Shown here piece by piece: positions 1 through 11,459 of a stretch of 64,000 bases of DNA. How positions within the stretch are numbered: the first letter of the stretch is position 1; each line of letters starts with the position of its first letter. The position numbers were made by a program, and so were the translations under genes. The stretch is from Ashinkailepas kermadecensis. Taxonomy: Eukaryota > Arthropoda > Thecostraca > Neolepadidae. The notes under the pieces were generated by a model, which saw only the letters and a list, made by a program, of their open reading frames with translations, made no database searches and was not told the DNA's origin. The DNA lies in assembly GCA_034440615.1 (NCBI GenBank), contig JAOTOM010003840.1, positions 1 to 64,000 on the forward strand. The letters run 5' to 3'.

Positions 1-1363
1 CCATAAAGCAAACAAATGGGTTAGGATTGGTTAGGGGTATGTTGGTTTAGGTTTTTCAGTTGGAAAATTTGTCATTTTTTTCTCAAATTAAAATAAAATG
101 TATTTGCACCGAAAATAAGTGGTCCCATCGTTTTAGTCACCGTCATGAACATGGTATTCTGACGAAAAATTAAACGAACAAAAATCACCTTAAACTGCAA
201 GTTTACCGATCATTTTTTATTCAAGGTTAGGTTCGGCTTGGTTGGATTCTTTAAACTTTGAAAATTGAAAATTGAAAAATGCTTTAACTCTCTCATGCGT
301 AGTGAAATTGAAACACGCCTGATGCTACCAATATCTGCAATATAAGAGAAAAAAAGCTATGACGTCAGCAAATCTTGAAGGCGAATTTTGGTGTACCTTC
401 TAAGGTAATAGTATCGTGGGGGGGCGGCATTTAATGCCGCTACAGGCCTTGGCCGCTACCAGACACTGGTCTTGTATGACTCTTTAGGGTTTGCTTAGGA
501 AGTCACGTGTGGCAATAGCTTAATATCCATTGTTTCTTCAGGAATATCAATCATAATGAGGTGTCTATACGGCTTCTTGCTGACTTTGCTCTCGTGTTTT
601 CATCGACTGGCAGATTGGCTCAAACGTGGCTTTTGTTGGTTCAGTTTGAGATTGGGTAGCCCCATATCAATATCAATGCACATTAATGTGCATTGATATT
701 GATATACCCACATGCCCAATGACAATTGTCATTGGGCATGTGGGTAGGTAGGTACCTTGGTAAATATCAAGCTGATGGTGTGATGGGTAAGTTGCTGAAT
801 ATAATTATAGTTTGTATATCCACAATATCAATGATAACCATGATTTGCATGCAAGTTTGACAATTACTGGAAATTGAGAATGGAATTAATCATGTTCAAG
901 CTCCATATGCATGTGGTTTTGCCATTGGTGGTGTGTACAAACATCAATATGACCATGCAATTGTTTAGTTGCTTAGCGGATTTTTTTTCTTCAGACAATC
1001 TGGTTTAAAATGCATCAGCATTGTTTATTTCAACATTTTATGATGTAAGCTGTACTTCCACAGTGGAGAGAAATCCAGCTATTTTGTTTGTTTTTTGGCA
1101 CAAAATTTTACATTTTTCAGCAAAAGGTGGAGCGTCAGTCCACTATCTAATCCAAATCTGTTTCTATTTAGTATAAAATGTGCCGGTTAACATCAATGTT
1201 TCTACTTAGCATGCTATTTTTTTTATTTTTTTCCCTTTAGCTTTCTTATCAGCATAAAATAGCATAGGTTATTGGGGGGGGGGGGCAAATCGACATTGTG
1301 GGGGCCAAGATCAACATTGGTGGGGCCGTGGCCCCCACAAAAGGATACAGATCGACGCCCCTG
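1..1363 (+). mobile_element. Truncated copy C of the large hAT-like element (right end)
   Basis: The stretch runs from the window edge to a terminus reading ATCGACGCCCCTG at 1351-1363. It matches parts of copy A (9080-9300, 10790-10860, 11030-11791) in the same order, with internal gaps. The last ~320 bp (about 1045-1363) repeat the terminal module of copy A, including the AATCAACATTGGGG-type subterminal motifs. No protein is recognisable. It continues left of the window, so its other end is unseen. It carries a double palindrome (664-746) that copies A and B lack. Confidence 0.75.
664..746. repeat. Two adjoining perfect palindromes, ~42 nt each
   Basis: Positions 664-705 read identically on both strands and centre on CATTAATG. 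Positions 705-746 do the same and centre on GACAATTGTC. Copies A and B hold only half-arm versions here (about 11120-11175 and 16195-16250), so both palindromes arose by inverted duplication of short segments in this copy. Seen directly in the sequence. Confidence 0.9.
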
Positions 1364-2330
1364 CTTCACATGTACTCAGACACAAATGTGGAAACAAAGA
1401 TATCAATAAAAACAAACCCAGAACGACACCCAAAAAAAAACACTGGTTATTCCACTTACGGTCACCACTCAAACTAATCACTTTTTGTAGCAGTCAGCAG
1501 CCGGACCACAGCTTCACACATCAATCTCAACCTCCACACTCCACACACACTCCATCAATCTCAACCACCGGAATTGCCGACAAAAACGCGCCAACAGCAA
1601 CTTGCAAGATGATGCGCATGCGCACTGAGAACACTGTTCTCCGGCTCTGGAGCCGCGTCTGGGAAAACCTGTGTTCCTGCCACCCAAATAGTGGGAAAGT
1701 TTCACAGTTTTAAGAGACGTCCTCCGGAGTCCCGGAGGCCACCGATCAAAATTGGCTGTGTTAGCGTTTTCTGTTCTGAAATATGTCTGTCAACCAATCA
1801 ATGCAAGATATTTTTGATATGACGTCATGACCCTCAGGAACTTTGAGCACATGGTTAACAGTGACATACTGTAAACACAAGACCTTGACTGATCCTTTGC
1901 TTTGATCACATCCAACTGTGGCGTGTGCGGGAGCGGAGTTGCGTTCGTATTACGTGGTAAATTAGATGCGTAGGTAGGTATGCGCTCTGAGCTGAGGGTA
2001 AAGTGTGAAGTATTTTTGTTTGTTTTGCATATGGCTAGTCTTGTACTGATCGACCAACAGTGAAAGGAAAACGCATTTCTCCTGTGAGTTATGAGAAACG
2101 AAACAGTGCTGATTATTACGGGTCACTGCCTGGCGGTGCCATCCATTGTTCACTTCTTCGTTCCTATGTTTTGGCATTTGATTTTACAAAAAATGAGAAT
2201 GATATTACTTATGCATATTATGTAGGTACTGATTTAGGTTTTTCCAGTCCGTTACTGGAAGTTTCCCACTCTGCCCTCAATGTCGGCTTTTCCCCGTGGG
2301 CGTATGCTTCTGAAAATGGTTGGGGGAGTA
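1364..2330. other. No gene recognised; palindromic NRF-1-like site
   Basis: No conserved coding sequence was seen. At 1613-1624 there is a perfect 12-bp palindrome TGCGCATGCGCA, which fits the animal NRF-1 (Ewg/erect wing) promoter consensus, next to a moderately GC-rich stretch (1590-1740). It could mark a promoter on either strand, but no adjacent gene was found. A 129-codon open frame at 2060-2449 resembles no family I know and overlaps a dispersed repeat. Confidence 0.3.
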
Positions 2331-2760
2331 GTGGCCTACCTATATTTGCGTCAAGGAGGGGGCAAACGTATTTGGGGGGGTTGACATACACAATTAAAAA
2401 GTCCTCGGATATCGACCACTATTTTGTCAAAGGGGACCTTTTGAAATAAAATAATTAGTGACCAACTGAATTGTCCTGTGGAGGGGCCTAATCTACCACT
2501 ATTGTTTCTGCTTCGTCGTATTTCAACCCTAACTCCCCTACCCTGTCCTAAGGTTTTCTTTTGGTATCCCTTGATAAGCCACCTCACACTGCTGAAATTA
2601 CACTTACGCAAATCACTTTAAAATGTAAAATATCCCAATTTCAGACATTTCAGTTCATAGCGCCCGGTCGCCACGACGCCAACGTTCGTGCACGTGCACA
2701 CCCATCTTGCGCATTCGGCGCATTCGCACACTTCATGCGATGCTATGGTTTCTACTAGGA
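2331..2760 (-). repeat. Dispersed repeat, inverted copy of 34490-34890
   Basis: Read on the minus strand, 2560-2700 aligns well with 34510-34640. Shared blocks include GTGCACGAACGTTGGCGTC and GTGTAATTTCAGCAGTGTG. Weaker similarity extends through the poly-G area near 2350 and the poly-C area near 34855. Ends and class are undetermined. Confidence 0.6.
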
Positions 2761-3039
2761 TTCCTACGTTTTGCTAATTGCTGCCACATGATAGACTTGC
2801 GCCATATTTGACGCGATGGAATGCTTCGTATGAGCGTTCGCTGCGAAAATTCGATTCGAAATTCGATCATTAGGTCCCTTCTTCCCACATTTTATGGTGT
2901 TTAGAAATGCGGATACCCGCTGAGCTTTGATGCACCTTATATCTTTGATGAAATTTGCTCCCAGATTGGCTACCGAAGGCCCTGCCTCAGTGTTCTTTTC
3001 TGGACCCCTTTCGTCTTCCTTCGTCTACGGATGTGTCTT

Positions 3040-3356
3040 AGGGCTCCAATCCATTTTTGTTGGGGGCCCAACACATCTTCGAAACCCCTGCTCGTTTTAA
3101 GGTTTGTTGGTTTTTTTTGTGCACCGAGGATTTTTTTTTAGGTGTCGGGGCGTTTTCAAAGATCCCGAAGTGTTTATTTAGTGCCCGGTCTTTTTGTTCG
3201 TTTTGGGGCCATGTTGCTTTTTGCGTTCCCAGCCTCTTTTTCAGGCCCTTGTGCGGTCGCATGGCACCTGTACTTCCGGATAACTTGATAACTTCCGGCG
3301 TATACTTGGCCTTGATAACTTCCGGTGTATTTCCTTTAGAGCTCCCGGCATGTCTA
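3040..3356. repeat. Degenerate ~30-bp minisatellite, left segment
   Basis: Imperfect units of about 30 bp alternate a T-rich core with GGGCCC-like or CCGG-rich joints. The array resumes at 11792, after copy A, and again at 26052, after the LINE, so it is the substrate into which those elements inserted. Copy A follows directly at 3371 after a TTTAGGGTTGCAAT flank. Confidence 0.6.
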
Positions 3357-3689
3357 TTTAGGGTTGCAATCAGGGGTGTCGATTTTTGAAAAACATTGTG
3401 GGGGGCGAAGTGCCGACGCACTACACCCCCCCTCCCCCAAAAAAAACTCATCGGGATTTAGCCCACTATATTTTCAGATCTCAGAAATTCTGATTTCTTA
3501 TTCGACGATGTGTATGTTTATGTTTATTCAGCATCCTCACCGACGGGGAAAATCGTCCAGTAACTGGTGAAGTCACTTAATTAAAAGAGCAGTGCTCAGT
3601 ACATTTCAACATAACAACTCTTGGTTGGTTATTGGTTCTACGACACGTCGACCGTTGTGTCATATAGCGTCGCCAATCTCTCACGCCGA

Positions 3690-3795
3690 TTGGTCGCGGG
3701 CGAAGAGTAGCGACAGGCGAGACTCGAACTCACCAACATAACAACTCTGAGTAATAGCATCCGACTGCAGTGCCATATAGTGGGCTCGGATCTAT
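3690..3795 (-). repeat. tRNA-like SINE head within copy A
   Basis: On the minus strand the motif GAGTTCGAGTCTCGCC resembles a pol III B box (GGTTCGANTCC). About 45 nt upstream, TGGCACTGCAGTCGG may be a loose A box. The same unit is on the plus strand at 24170-24255 in copy B. Together with ~100 bp of unrelated 3' sequence it looks like a tRNA-derived SINE fragment. The call rests on motif resemblance only. Confidence 0.35.
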
Positions 3796-4119
3796 CGTCA
3801 CCGTCACCGTCACTGTTACCCTCCTCCTCACTCCACACACCAACAAACACACACCGGCTTAAATAAAAACACTTCAGCGATCAGATGCAGGCTAAAACAC
3901 ACCGGCATTGATGAAGCATCAGAGCACAGCAAACCTGAACGGTAATGACGATGGGTGAAAGTATTTCCTTGGTGCCTAACGTTAGGGAGGGGAATTTTTC
4001 CATTTAGTACGACACTGCGGCTGCTTAACGTGTTTTTTCCGCAGATTGCACGATCGAGAGTAGAAAGGCCCTTCGGATAATTTTCTTTCGGGACCCATTC
4101 TTAATTTTCCGGTGCTCTG

Positions 4120-4990
4120 GTCGATTCGATGGAGTCTCCTTGTGGTTTTTGTGGTGAAGTCTATTTTTATAAGCCCCCTGCAGGCTATTTTCGGAACCCG
4201 GTACGATTCTTCTGGCTCTCGGTGCGTTTTTTCCGGTGTCCAAACAAGTTTCTCTTCCGGCATCCGAGGACTTCTTATTTTGTGGATCCTTGACGCAATT
4301 TTTCCGTCCGCAAGGTGACATTCCGGGTATATATTGGTACTTGGGAAGCCAGCTGCAACCTGTGGGGCTCCGGCACGACGTTTTGGCCCCAGTGAGATTT
4401 TCAAGAGAAGCGGCGTGAATTTTGTTTGTCTAAGTGCGATTTTTTGGGGGCCCCGTCGTCACTTGTTGGGATCCCTTGCGGTGGCTACGACACGTTTGTG
4501 GGGGCCCAACAAGTTTTGTGGGCTTTTGGAGCTATTGTTGAGATCCCAGATTGATTTTCCGTGTCCGGACTGTTTTTCATTCACCCGGCTTCAGTTGTTG
4601 GGTGATCTCAACGAGACTTTTAGAGCCCCGGTGGGACCTGTCAGGCCTCTGGCGTGATTTTCAGGGACCCGGGTGATAATTCTTAATACCCCAGTCTCGG
4701 CGTGATTTTCAGGAGGCCCCGGCCCGACCGTTTGTGGCCCCCGTCGTGATTTTCTTGAATCCCGGCACGACTTGTTTGCGGCCCAACGTGATTTTCAGGG
4801 GCCCAGGTGCACACTTTTGAGGCCCCAGCGTCATTATCGGGGCCCCTGCGCTACGTTTGGGGGCCCCCAATGTGATTTTTCTGAGCCCCGGTGCGATTTT
4901 TGGTGGACCGAGTGAAATTTTTAGGGAGCATAGCGCATTTTTTTCCTAAGCTCGGCGGATTCTTGGGGGCCCCACAACCTATCAGGACGG
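4120..4990. repeat. Degenerate ~30-bp minisatellite inside copy A
   Basis: About 28 imperfect units follow the pattern GCGTGATTTTCAGGGGCCCC, clearest at 4650-4900. The same block lies in reverse at 22480-23290 in copy B, so it is part of the element. It is the same repeat type as the host array around both insertions. Its scattered open frames differ in phase from unit to unit and are not genes. Confidence 0.7.
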
Positions 4991-4999
4991 GGGGGGAGT

Positions 5000-6460
5000 G
5001 AGGAAACTTCCCACAATTCCCCTTCCCATTCGGTATGTCACTGTGCCATGCAATGATGCAACATAAGAATCCAGGAATAGTTCATCTGTTTCATCACACA
5101 TGTGATTTCAACTCCCCAGTTACCCAGACAGTTTGAGGAAAGTCAAACATCTGCTACATGGATCAGCAAGGATGGATTGTAAGGCAACATGGATACCATG
5201 GAATTCCGGTCACAGTAGTTATGCTGCAATACATACCTTCTTCAACACACTGCTTTGGAGATGGATGAGCTCCTGAAGTTTGGTCAGGGTTGGAGTTGGA
5301 GGTGGATGGAGCAACACTGTGAAGGACATAACATATGGTTCAAGAGACATGTTTCCATTAACAATACAGGGGATGAAGTAACATTTTCATTGACTTCTAT
5401 GGTTTTCATTCGTTTCATTGACTTCTATGGTGCCCTGAGTAAGCAGGACAATCGAGATGGGTTTCTGTTATATGCATTTTTTTTTTTTTTTTTTAATAAG
5501 TTTCATCCGAGTTCTTGTTGGGGTGGCTTTATGAACCAGGGTCCGATTGCTAAGCAGAGCTTGTTGCGTGAACCCTGGCCCCACCACCCGATCCATTAAT
5601 TCAAGTTAAACGGCATAATTTTGACCGAAAGTTTAACGTGCCGTCAATGCACCGACACCGCCGCCCGGTATAAGCAATGTTATAATGTAGCTTTTATACC
5701 CCAGTGAGAATGGTATGGATTCACTCATAAGTGAATTTGCAAACATACTGATGTATCAGTTAACAACAATGCAGGGAGCTATGTGATCAACATGGTCTGT
5801 GCCCTAAAGCCCAAATAACTAAGTAACAATGCAGGGAATCTGCTGCATAACAGTTTGACCATAAATTAGCCGTGATATGTGGCATCATACTTCCCATGCT
5901 ATTTACAATAGTGAGCTATATTTGGTGTACAAACATCAGGACAATACAAATGTTAATTAACGTTACACGCAACAGTTCCTAACAAGTGTCAGCAATACAT
6001 TTCCTTCATGTGCTTTAAACATGATTCAAGAAAACACTGTCATCGATTTTAAACTTGCAAAAAGAGTGGGCCGCCTGGCATTTTCAGTGCTATTTGAGTG
6101 AATTTGCTGTCTTGTTAGTGAACTGATCACTTATTGAGATATATGTACTTTAACTTTGCCTGCTTCCATCATGAAAATTTGTCATTTTCCAATACATCAG
6201 AAATCATCAGAATAACTTCTTGTCCACAAACCGGTGTATGCATTTCTATGAATTTCTCCTATTTATTAACACAAATGATGTAGACCTGATCTGCAAATTT
6301 ATAACTCAGAAAATGTTATCAGCACAGGATTCCATTCCTGAAAATATTGTACTTTCAACATGTTATTGTTCTTTGTGAAGCAATAAGTGCAATGCTCTCA
6401 TGCAGCATGCAGATGGAGGTTCATCACGTGCACCAGGTAGCAAAAAAGAGATATTATTGC
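5000..6460. other. Element interior without recognisable gene
   Basis: AT-rich sequence shared with copy B (20990-22440, reversed). It contains a CCCTAAAGCCCAAATAACTAAG motif near 5800, like the 3' ends of the LINEs at 25590 and 26037, so LINE-tail debris is likely. A 114-codon frame at 5255-5599 runs into the poly-T insertion found only in this copy and is not supported as a gene. Confidence 0.5.
5477..5671 (-). mobile_element. Poly(A)-tailed retroinsertion present only in copy A
   Basis: Copy B continues from TTATATGCAT directly into sequence ending AAGCAATGTT. Copy A has ~195 bp between them: an 18-nt T run (5477-5494), then ~175 bp ending CCGCCCGGTA. On the minus strand this is a GC-rich head followed by a poly(A) tail, the form of a SINE or short retrocopy. 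A clean target duplication is not visible, and a few bases of the empty site (TGTAG in copy B orientation) are missing. No tRNA or 5S match was certain. Confidence 0.6.
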
Positions 6461-9400
6461 AGTCTAAGGTAACCACGAGACATCTTTTACACCCATTTTT
6501 ACCTTAAAGTATCATTCAAAGGAGCTAGGTTTTGCCTAATTGCGTTAGGCTAGGCTTTTGTTGTAAGTTAGTAAATGAAAAAAAATCTTCAAAAACGGTT
6601 CAAGCTAGATTAGGTTACGTTAGACTTCTTAAGTTCAAAATGTTTGAGAAAAAAGAAATTGAGGGGGGGGGAAATTTGGCATAAAAATAATCATTTCTTG
6701 CATGGAAGTCTAGGCTAGGTTTAGTTAGGTTATGTTACATTTTTTTATCTGAACATTATTTTTCATCCTATATTACTCAAATCCAACCCAAGCTTTCCAC
6801 GCTATTTTTCCTCACAATTGAAAAGTGTGCATCTGCAGAGGAAATGAGCGGTTACATCATGTTCAGCACATTAACAAACACTGCATTAAAAAAGAAATTA
6901 GAAGAAGTCCGAGAGTACCATGAGCTGAAATATTACCCAAAAAGCCAGGTATTATCACAGCTTAAGGTAACCACAAGACAAGTTTTACACACATTTTACC
7001 TCCATGAAGCATACAAAGGGGTGAGGTTTGTCAGGTTAGGTTAGGCTTTTGTTGTAAGATATAAAAAAAAATCATTTGTTGGTAAATAATTTTTGTTAAT
7101 GATTTGTCTACAAAAAAAATAATAAACGGTACAGGCTAGCTTAGGTTAGGTTTTTTAAGTTGAAAATAGTTGAGAAAATGCCTCGAAAATATAAATTAAA
7201 AACAATTAATTTCTTGTATGGGAAGTTGAACTATGTTAGGTAAGGTTATCATACATCTTGAACATTATTTGTATGCTGTATTTCCTTACTCCACACCCTT
7301 TTTGGTGTTATTTTTTACTCCCAATTGAAAGGCATGCATTTGCAGAGGAAAGGACATTTCCATTTAATTTAAATTTCCAATGCAATGTTTATGAATGTCA
7401 CTAAGCTGATGGCACTACTCAGTTTCTGTGCAAATGCTTACTTTCCAGGTTGTGAGCAAAATAACATTAAAAATGGGCTTTGAGTTAGGTAACATAGCAA
7501 TTAAAAAAATACGTTAAAAATTCAACATAACCTAATGTAACCTAAGCTGACCTTGGAGAAAACAACTATAAAAACAAGATTGGAAAAATATCTAGCAATT
7601 TATTTTCTTGAAATTTTACAAATGAAAAACCTAACCCAGCCTAATCTAATCAGAATTATTGTGCTTTAAGGTGGTAACAAGGCAAGTTATTACACATTTG
7701 CCTCCATAAAGCAAACAAATGGGCTATGTTTGGTGATGTTAGATTAGTTTAAGTGTTTTAAGTTCGACATTTTTTGCAAAAATTGTTCCAAAATTTGAAA
7801 GAAATAGATCTTTTTTCTTTAAAAGCAGCTTATGTTAGGTTAGGTTAAGTTGGGTTACATTTTTTTTCTTGTTAAAAACATACATTGCTTGAAATTTTTA
7901 CAACTTGATGTTTTGGTTTTGTTTTTCTCCAAGGGGAGGTTAAGCTAGGTTAGGTTAGGTTATGTTGCATTTATTTTATTTTAAAAAAAAATGCTTTACC
8001 CTATGTCACCTAATTCAAAGCTTTTTGTTGCTGTTATTTTGCTCACAACCTGAAATGTAGGCATTTGTATAGAAAATGAGTGGTCCCATCATCTGAGTCA
8101 CATTCATAAACATTGCATTGAAATGATACACATTCCACGAATTCATAAAACACCTTAAAACACAAATTTACCAAAATGAGCAGTAACATCATGTTCATCA
8201 CATTCCTAAACATTGCATGGGAAAAAATTAATCAGAAATTACCTTAAGCTGTAAATTTACCAAAAGGTGTGCCAACCCCTGGACGGAAATGCAACACTAG
8301 GTGCCCCAATCCTGGGCAGAAAGGGCACTAAGAGCAGTGGAATGAAAATATTAATAAAAGTAAACTAAAAACAGCTCTTCTTGAAGACAAACGTGGTAGT
8401 TATGTGATATTAACATGGAAACCCTGAGCACAAATCAGAAAAAAGCATGGACTGGACTTTTTCAAGCTTACCTGCCAACTTCTTCAACTACTGTTCCTTT
8501 AGGAATTAAATATCAGCAAGCTATTTATTCACTATCTAAAATCACACCAATCCGCAGCTACATCAGAATGTGCGAAGTACAAAAAACGAATCAGTACGAC
8601 GTCACATGAGATTGGCCTCCGGATTAAACACTGCGCGCAATTGCACCACAGATGTCTTACCTCCGTCACATTTGTCACTGTAACCTCAAATTTAGACTTT
8701 AGGCGCTGGAATTTCTGTAACTGGAATTTTTTCTTTGGATGTTACGATTTTGGATGTTCTGAGGAACGCCCATCACGATGTGTGACATTTAATGCGCTCT
8801 AGTGTCTATCGATACAAATCGACGCCCCTGCTTTGGAGAAAAATAATAGAAACAAAAATTAAGCAATGTATATTCTGAAAATTTTCTAAATTGAACAACC
8901 GAACCCAACTTACCCGAACCTAATGTCAGCTGCTTTTGAAGGAAAATTTCCAGTTTTATTTTATTTTTGAAAATGATTCAACAATTTTTCCAAGGTAAAC
9001 AACTAAACTAGCCTAACCTAGCTAAATCGGTATTATTGTGCTTTAAGGTGGTAACAAGACAAGTTTTTACACACATTTGCCTCCATATAGCAAGCAAATG
9101 GGTTAGGTTCGGTTAAGTTAGGTTAGTTTAGGCTTTTCAAGTTGGAAAACTTTTTTAAAAAAATCCAAAAACGTTTCCCCAAAAAATTGCAAATCATTTG
9201 GTAACCTTGCAGTCTAAGGTGTTCTTTTTTCCTTTAAAACAAAGAAAAATATGCAGAATACCATGTTTATGAAGGTGACTAAGATGATTGGACCCACTTA
9301 TTTTCTGTGCTTACTTTTCAGGTTGTGAGCAAAATAATGCCAAAAAGGCTTTGAGTTCGGTAACATCGCATAAACATTATTTTTTTTTAATGCAACAAAA

Positions 9401-9620
9401 CCTAACCTAGCCTATCCTAACCTATCTTTTGGAACAAAAATTAAACTAAATTAAAATTTCACTTAATTTATTTTCTGAAAATTCTCAACCTTAAAAAAGA
9501 AACCTAACCGAGCCTAACCTAACCTAAGCTGATTTTGAATACAAAATTATATTTTTTTGTGAACATGGTTGTAATTTTTTTTTCGGAAGCTTTTGGGTAT
9601 TATTGTGCTTTAAGGTGGGA
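6460..9620. repeat. Diverged tandem repeats rich in TTAGG/CCTAA motifs
   Basis: Segments of roughly 450-600 bp recur in both orientations (starts near 6460, 6960, 7660 and 9040; reverse near 7440 and 9260). Each holds a conserved block around AGGTAACCACAAGACAAG, a stretch of GGTTAGGTTAGG-type motifs, and a block around GTGAGCAAAATAA. The mirror in copy B is about 18110-21180. Two- to three-unit TTAGG runs are common, but no long pure telomeric array occurs. No gene was seen. Confidence 0.65.
8370..8830 (+). mobile_element. Nested internal terminus in copy A
   Basis: A second element end, ATACAAATCGACGCCCCTG, finishes at 8830 and is mirrored at 18802 in copy B. The ~460 bp before it differ from the other terminal modules. 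This looks like the end of a related element absorbed earlier into the composite. Its partner end was not identified. Confidence 0.45.
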
Positions 9621-9639
9621 ACAAGAAAAGTTGTATGGG

Positions 9640-9705
9640 CGCTGTATGACCAACGCAGTCAATGCGCCAGTAAACCCAAATAACCAACCAACCAACCCAG
9701 AAAGA
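9640..9705 (+). repeat. LINE 3'-tail fragment inside copy A
   Basis: TATGGGCGCTGTATGACCAA is followed within 45 bp by AAACCCAAATAACCAACCAA. It resembles the 3' end of the RNase H LINE at 25975-26037, which has TATGGGCGCC and then CCCAAATAATCAATCAA. It is probably a 5'-truncated LINE tail or a SINE borrowing that tail. Copy B carries the mirror at 17935-18000. Confidence 0.5.
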
Positions 9706-10030
9706 TGTAAGCTGTACTTCCACAGTGGAGGGAATTCCAGCTATTTTGTTTGTTTTTGCACACAATTTTACATTTTTCAGTTAAAGGTGGAGAGTCAGTC
9801 CACTATCTAATCCAAATCTGTTTCTATTCAGTACAAAATGTGCTGGTTAACATCAATGTTTCTACTTAGCATGGTGTTTTTTATTTTTTCCCTTTAGCTT
9901 TCTTATCAGCATAAAATAGCATAGGTTATTGGGGGGGCCCAAATCAACATTGGGGGGGGGCAAGATCAACATTGGGGGCAACATTGGTGGGGCCATAGCC
10001 CCCACAAAAGGATACAAATCGACGCCCCTG
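9706..10030 (+). repeat. Iterated terminal module 1 of copy A
   Basis: The module starts near a CACAGTGGAGGGAATTCCAG block, carries GTCAGTCCACTATCTAATCC and AAAATGTGCTGGTTAACATC, then two AATCAACATTGGGG motifs, and ends ATCGACGCCCCTG. The same module occurs at about 1045-1363, 10270-10549 and 11460-11791, and reversed in copy B. Confidence 0.75.
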
Positions 10031-10269
10031 CATACATGCATGATTTTGCACTTATCAAAATTTAATTTCATCTGCCATTTTTGGACCACTTCACAAGCTC
10101 TTCTAAGTCTTTCTGCAGCATGTACCTAGGTGCCTAGGTACCAGGCAAATATCAAACTGATAGTGTGATGAGTGGGCTGTTGAGGTTAATTATAGTTTGT
10201 ATATCCACACTCTCAATGATAACTGATTGTTGCTCACGGGACTGGATTGTATGCAAGTTTGACAATGAC

Positions 10270-10549
10270 AATTGGTTTTTGTGCACACCATTTTGAATTT
10301 TGTACCAAAAGGTAGAGAGTCAGTCCACTATCTAACCCAAATATGTTATTTTGTTACAAAATGTGCTGGTTAACATCAACTACATTTTCTATGTACCTAG
10401 CATGGTGTTTTTCTTCTTTTTTTCTTCAACTTTTTATGAGCATAAAAATAGCATATGTTATTGAGGGGGCCAAATCAACATTGGGGGGGGCCAAGATCAA
10501 CACTGGTGGGGCCCTGGCCCCCACAAAGGGATACAAATCGACGCCCCTG
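10270..10549 (+). repeat. Iterated terminal module 2 of copy A
   Basis: A shorter version of the terminal module ends ATCGACGCCCCTG at 10549. It keeps the CAGTCCACTATCTAACCC and TGTGCTGGTTAACATCAAC blocks and the poly-G AATCAACATTG motifs. It is mirrored at 17117-17400 in copy B. Confidence 0.75.
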
Positions 10550-11459
10550 CCATCTAGACATTAGGGGGATGTCCCCATCCTAGCCCCGCCTTCAGCGCCT
10601 AAAATATCACACAAACTATAACGTAAAATTCCCTTTACGTAAACGTCCACATGCCTGCACCTTGATCGCAAACACCCGCTTTTATAGTCAGACATTTAAC
10701 GTACTCGCTTCAAAGGTGGCGCAAATGACCTCTGTGGTCCGGTACGCCTGAAAAAGTCATTCCCCCATGCAGTTAAATTAAACTTGCCTGATGCTACCAA
10801 TTTCTGCAATATGCGAATAAAAACCTGTGACGTCATCAAGGTTTGAATGCGAACCTTTTAAAATAATGGTATTTTTGCGGCGTTTAATAATGGTGTTTTT
10901 GCGGCGTACGAGGCATTGGGCTTGTCAAGGCTATTTCTCTTGTATAGCATTGGTCGTGTATGACTAAGGTTTGCTTAAAAGTCATGTGAGCCATAGCTTC
11001 CTTTTTTATTCTTTTAGGAATAACAATTATATTGCAGTGGCCATGCAGCTTCTTGCTGACTTTTCTCTGTCATGGTATCATAAGCTGGCAGATTTGCCCA
11101 CACATGGCTCTCGTTTTCCCCATATCAATATTGAATGCATGCATTGTCATTGGGCATTTAGGTAGGTACCTACCTAGGTAAATATCAAGCTGATGGTGTG
11201 ATAGGTGGGCTGCTGAAATTATAGTTAATTATAGTTTGCATATCTACAATCTGAAGGATGATTGTCATTGTTGTTCACTGGACAATGCAAGTTTGACAAT
11301 GACTGGAAATTAAGAATGGATTTTTTCCTGTTTAAGCTCATATGTGTGTGGTTTTGCCATTGGTGGTGTGTACAAACATCAGTATGACAATCCAATTGTT
11401 GTTTTGTGGCTTAACATTAAAAAAAGACAATCTGGTTTAAAATGCATCATCAGCGAATC

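Noticed and set aside
8415..8609. 64-codon open frame preserved in copies A and B (mirror at 19023-19217)
   Set aside because: Four nucleotide differences, three of them non-synonymous, so no purifying selection; no recognisable domain. It stays open simply because the two copies are young.
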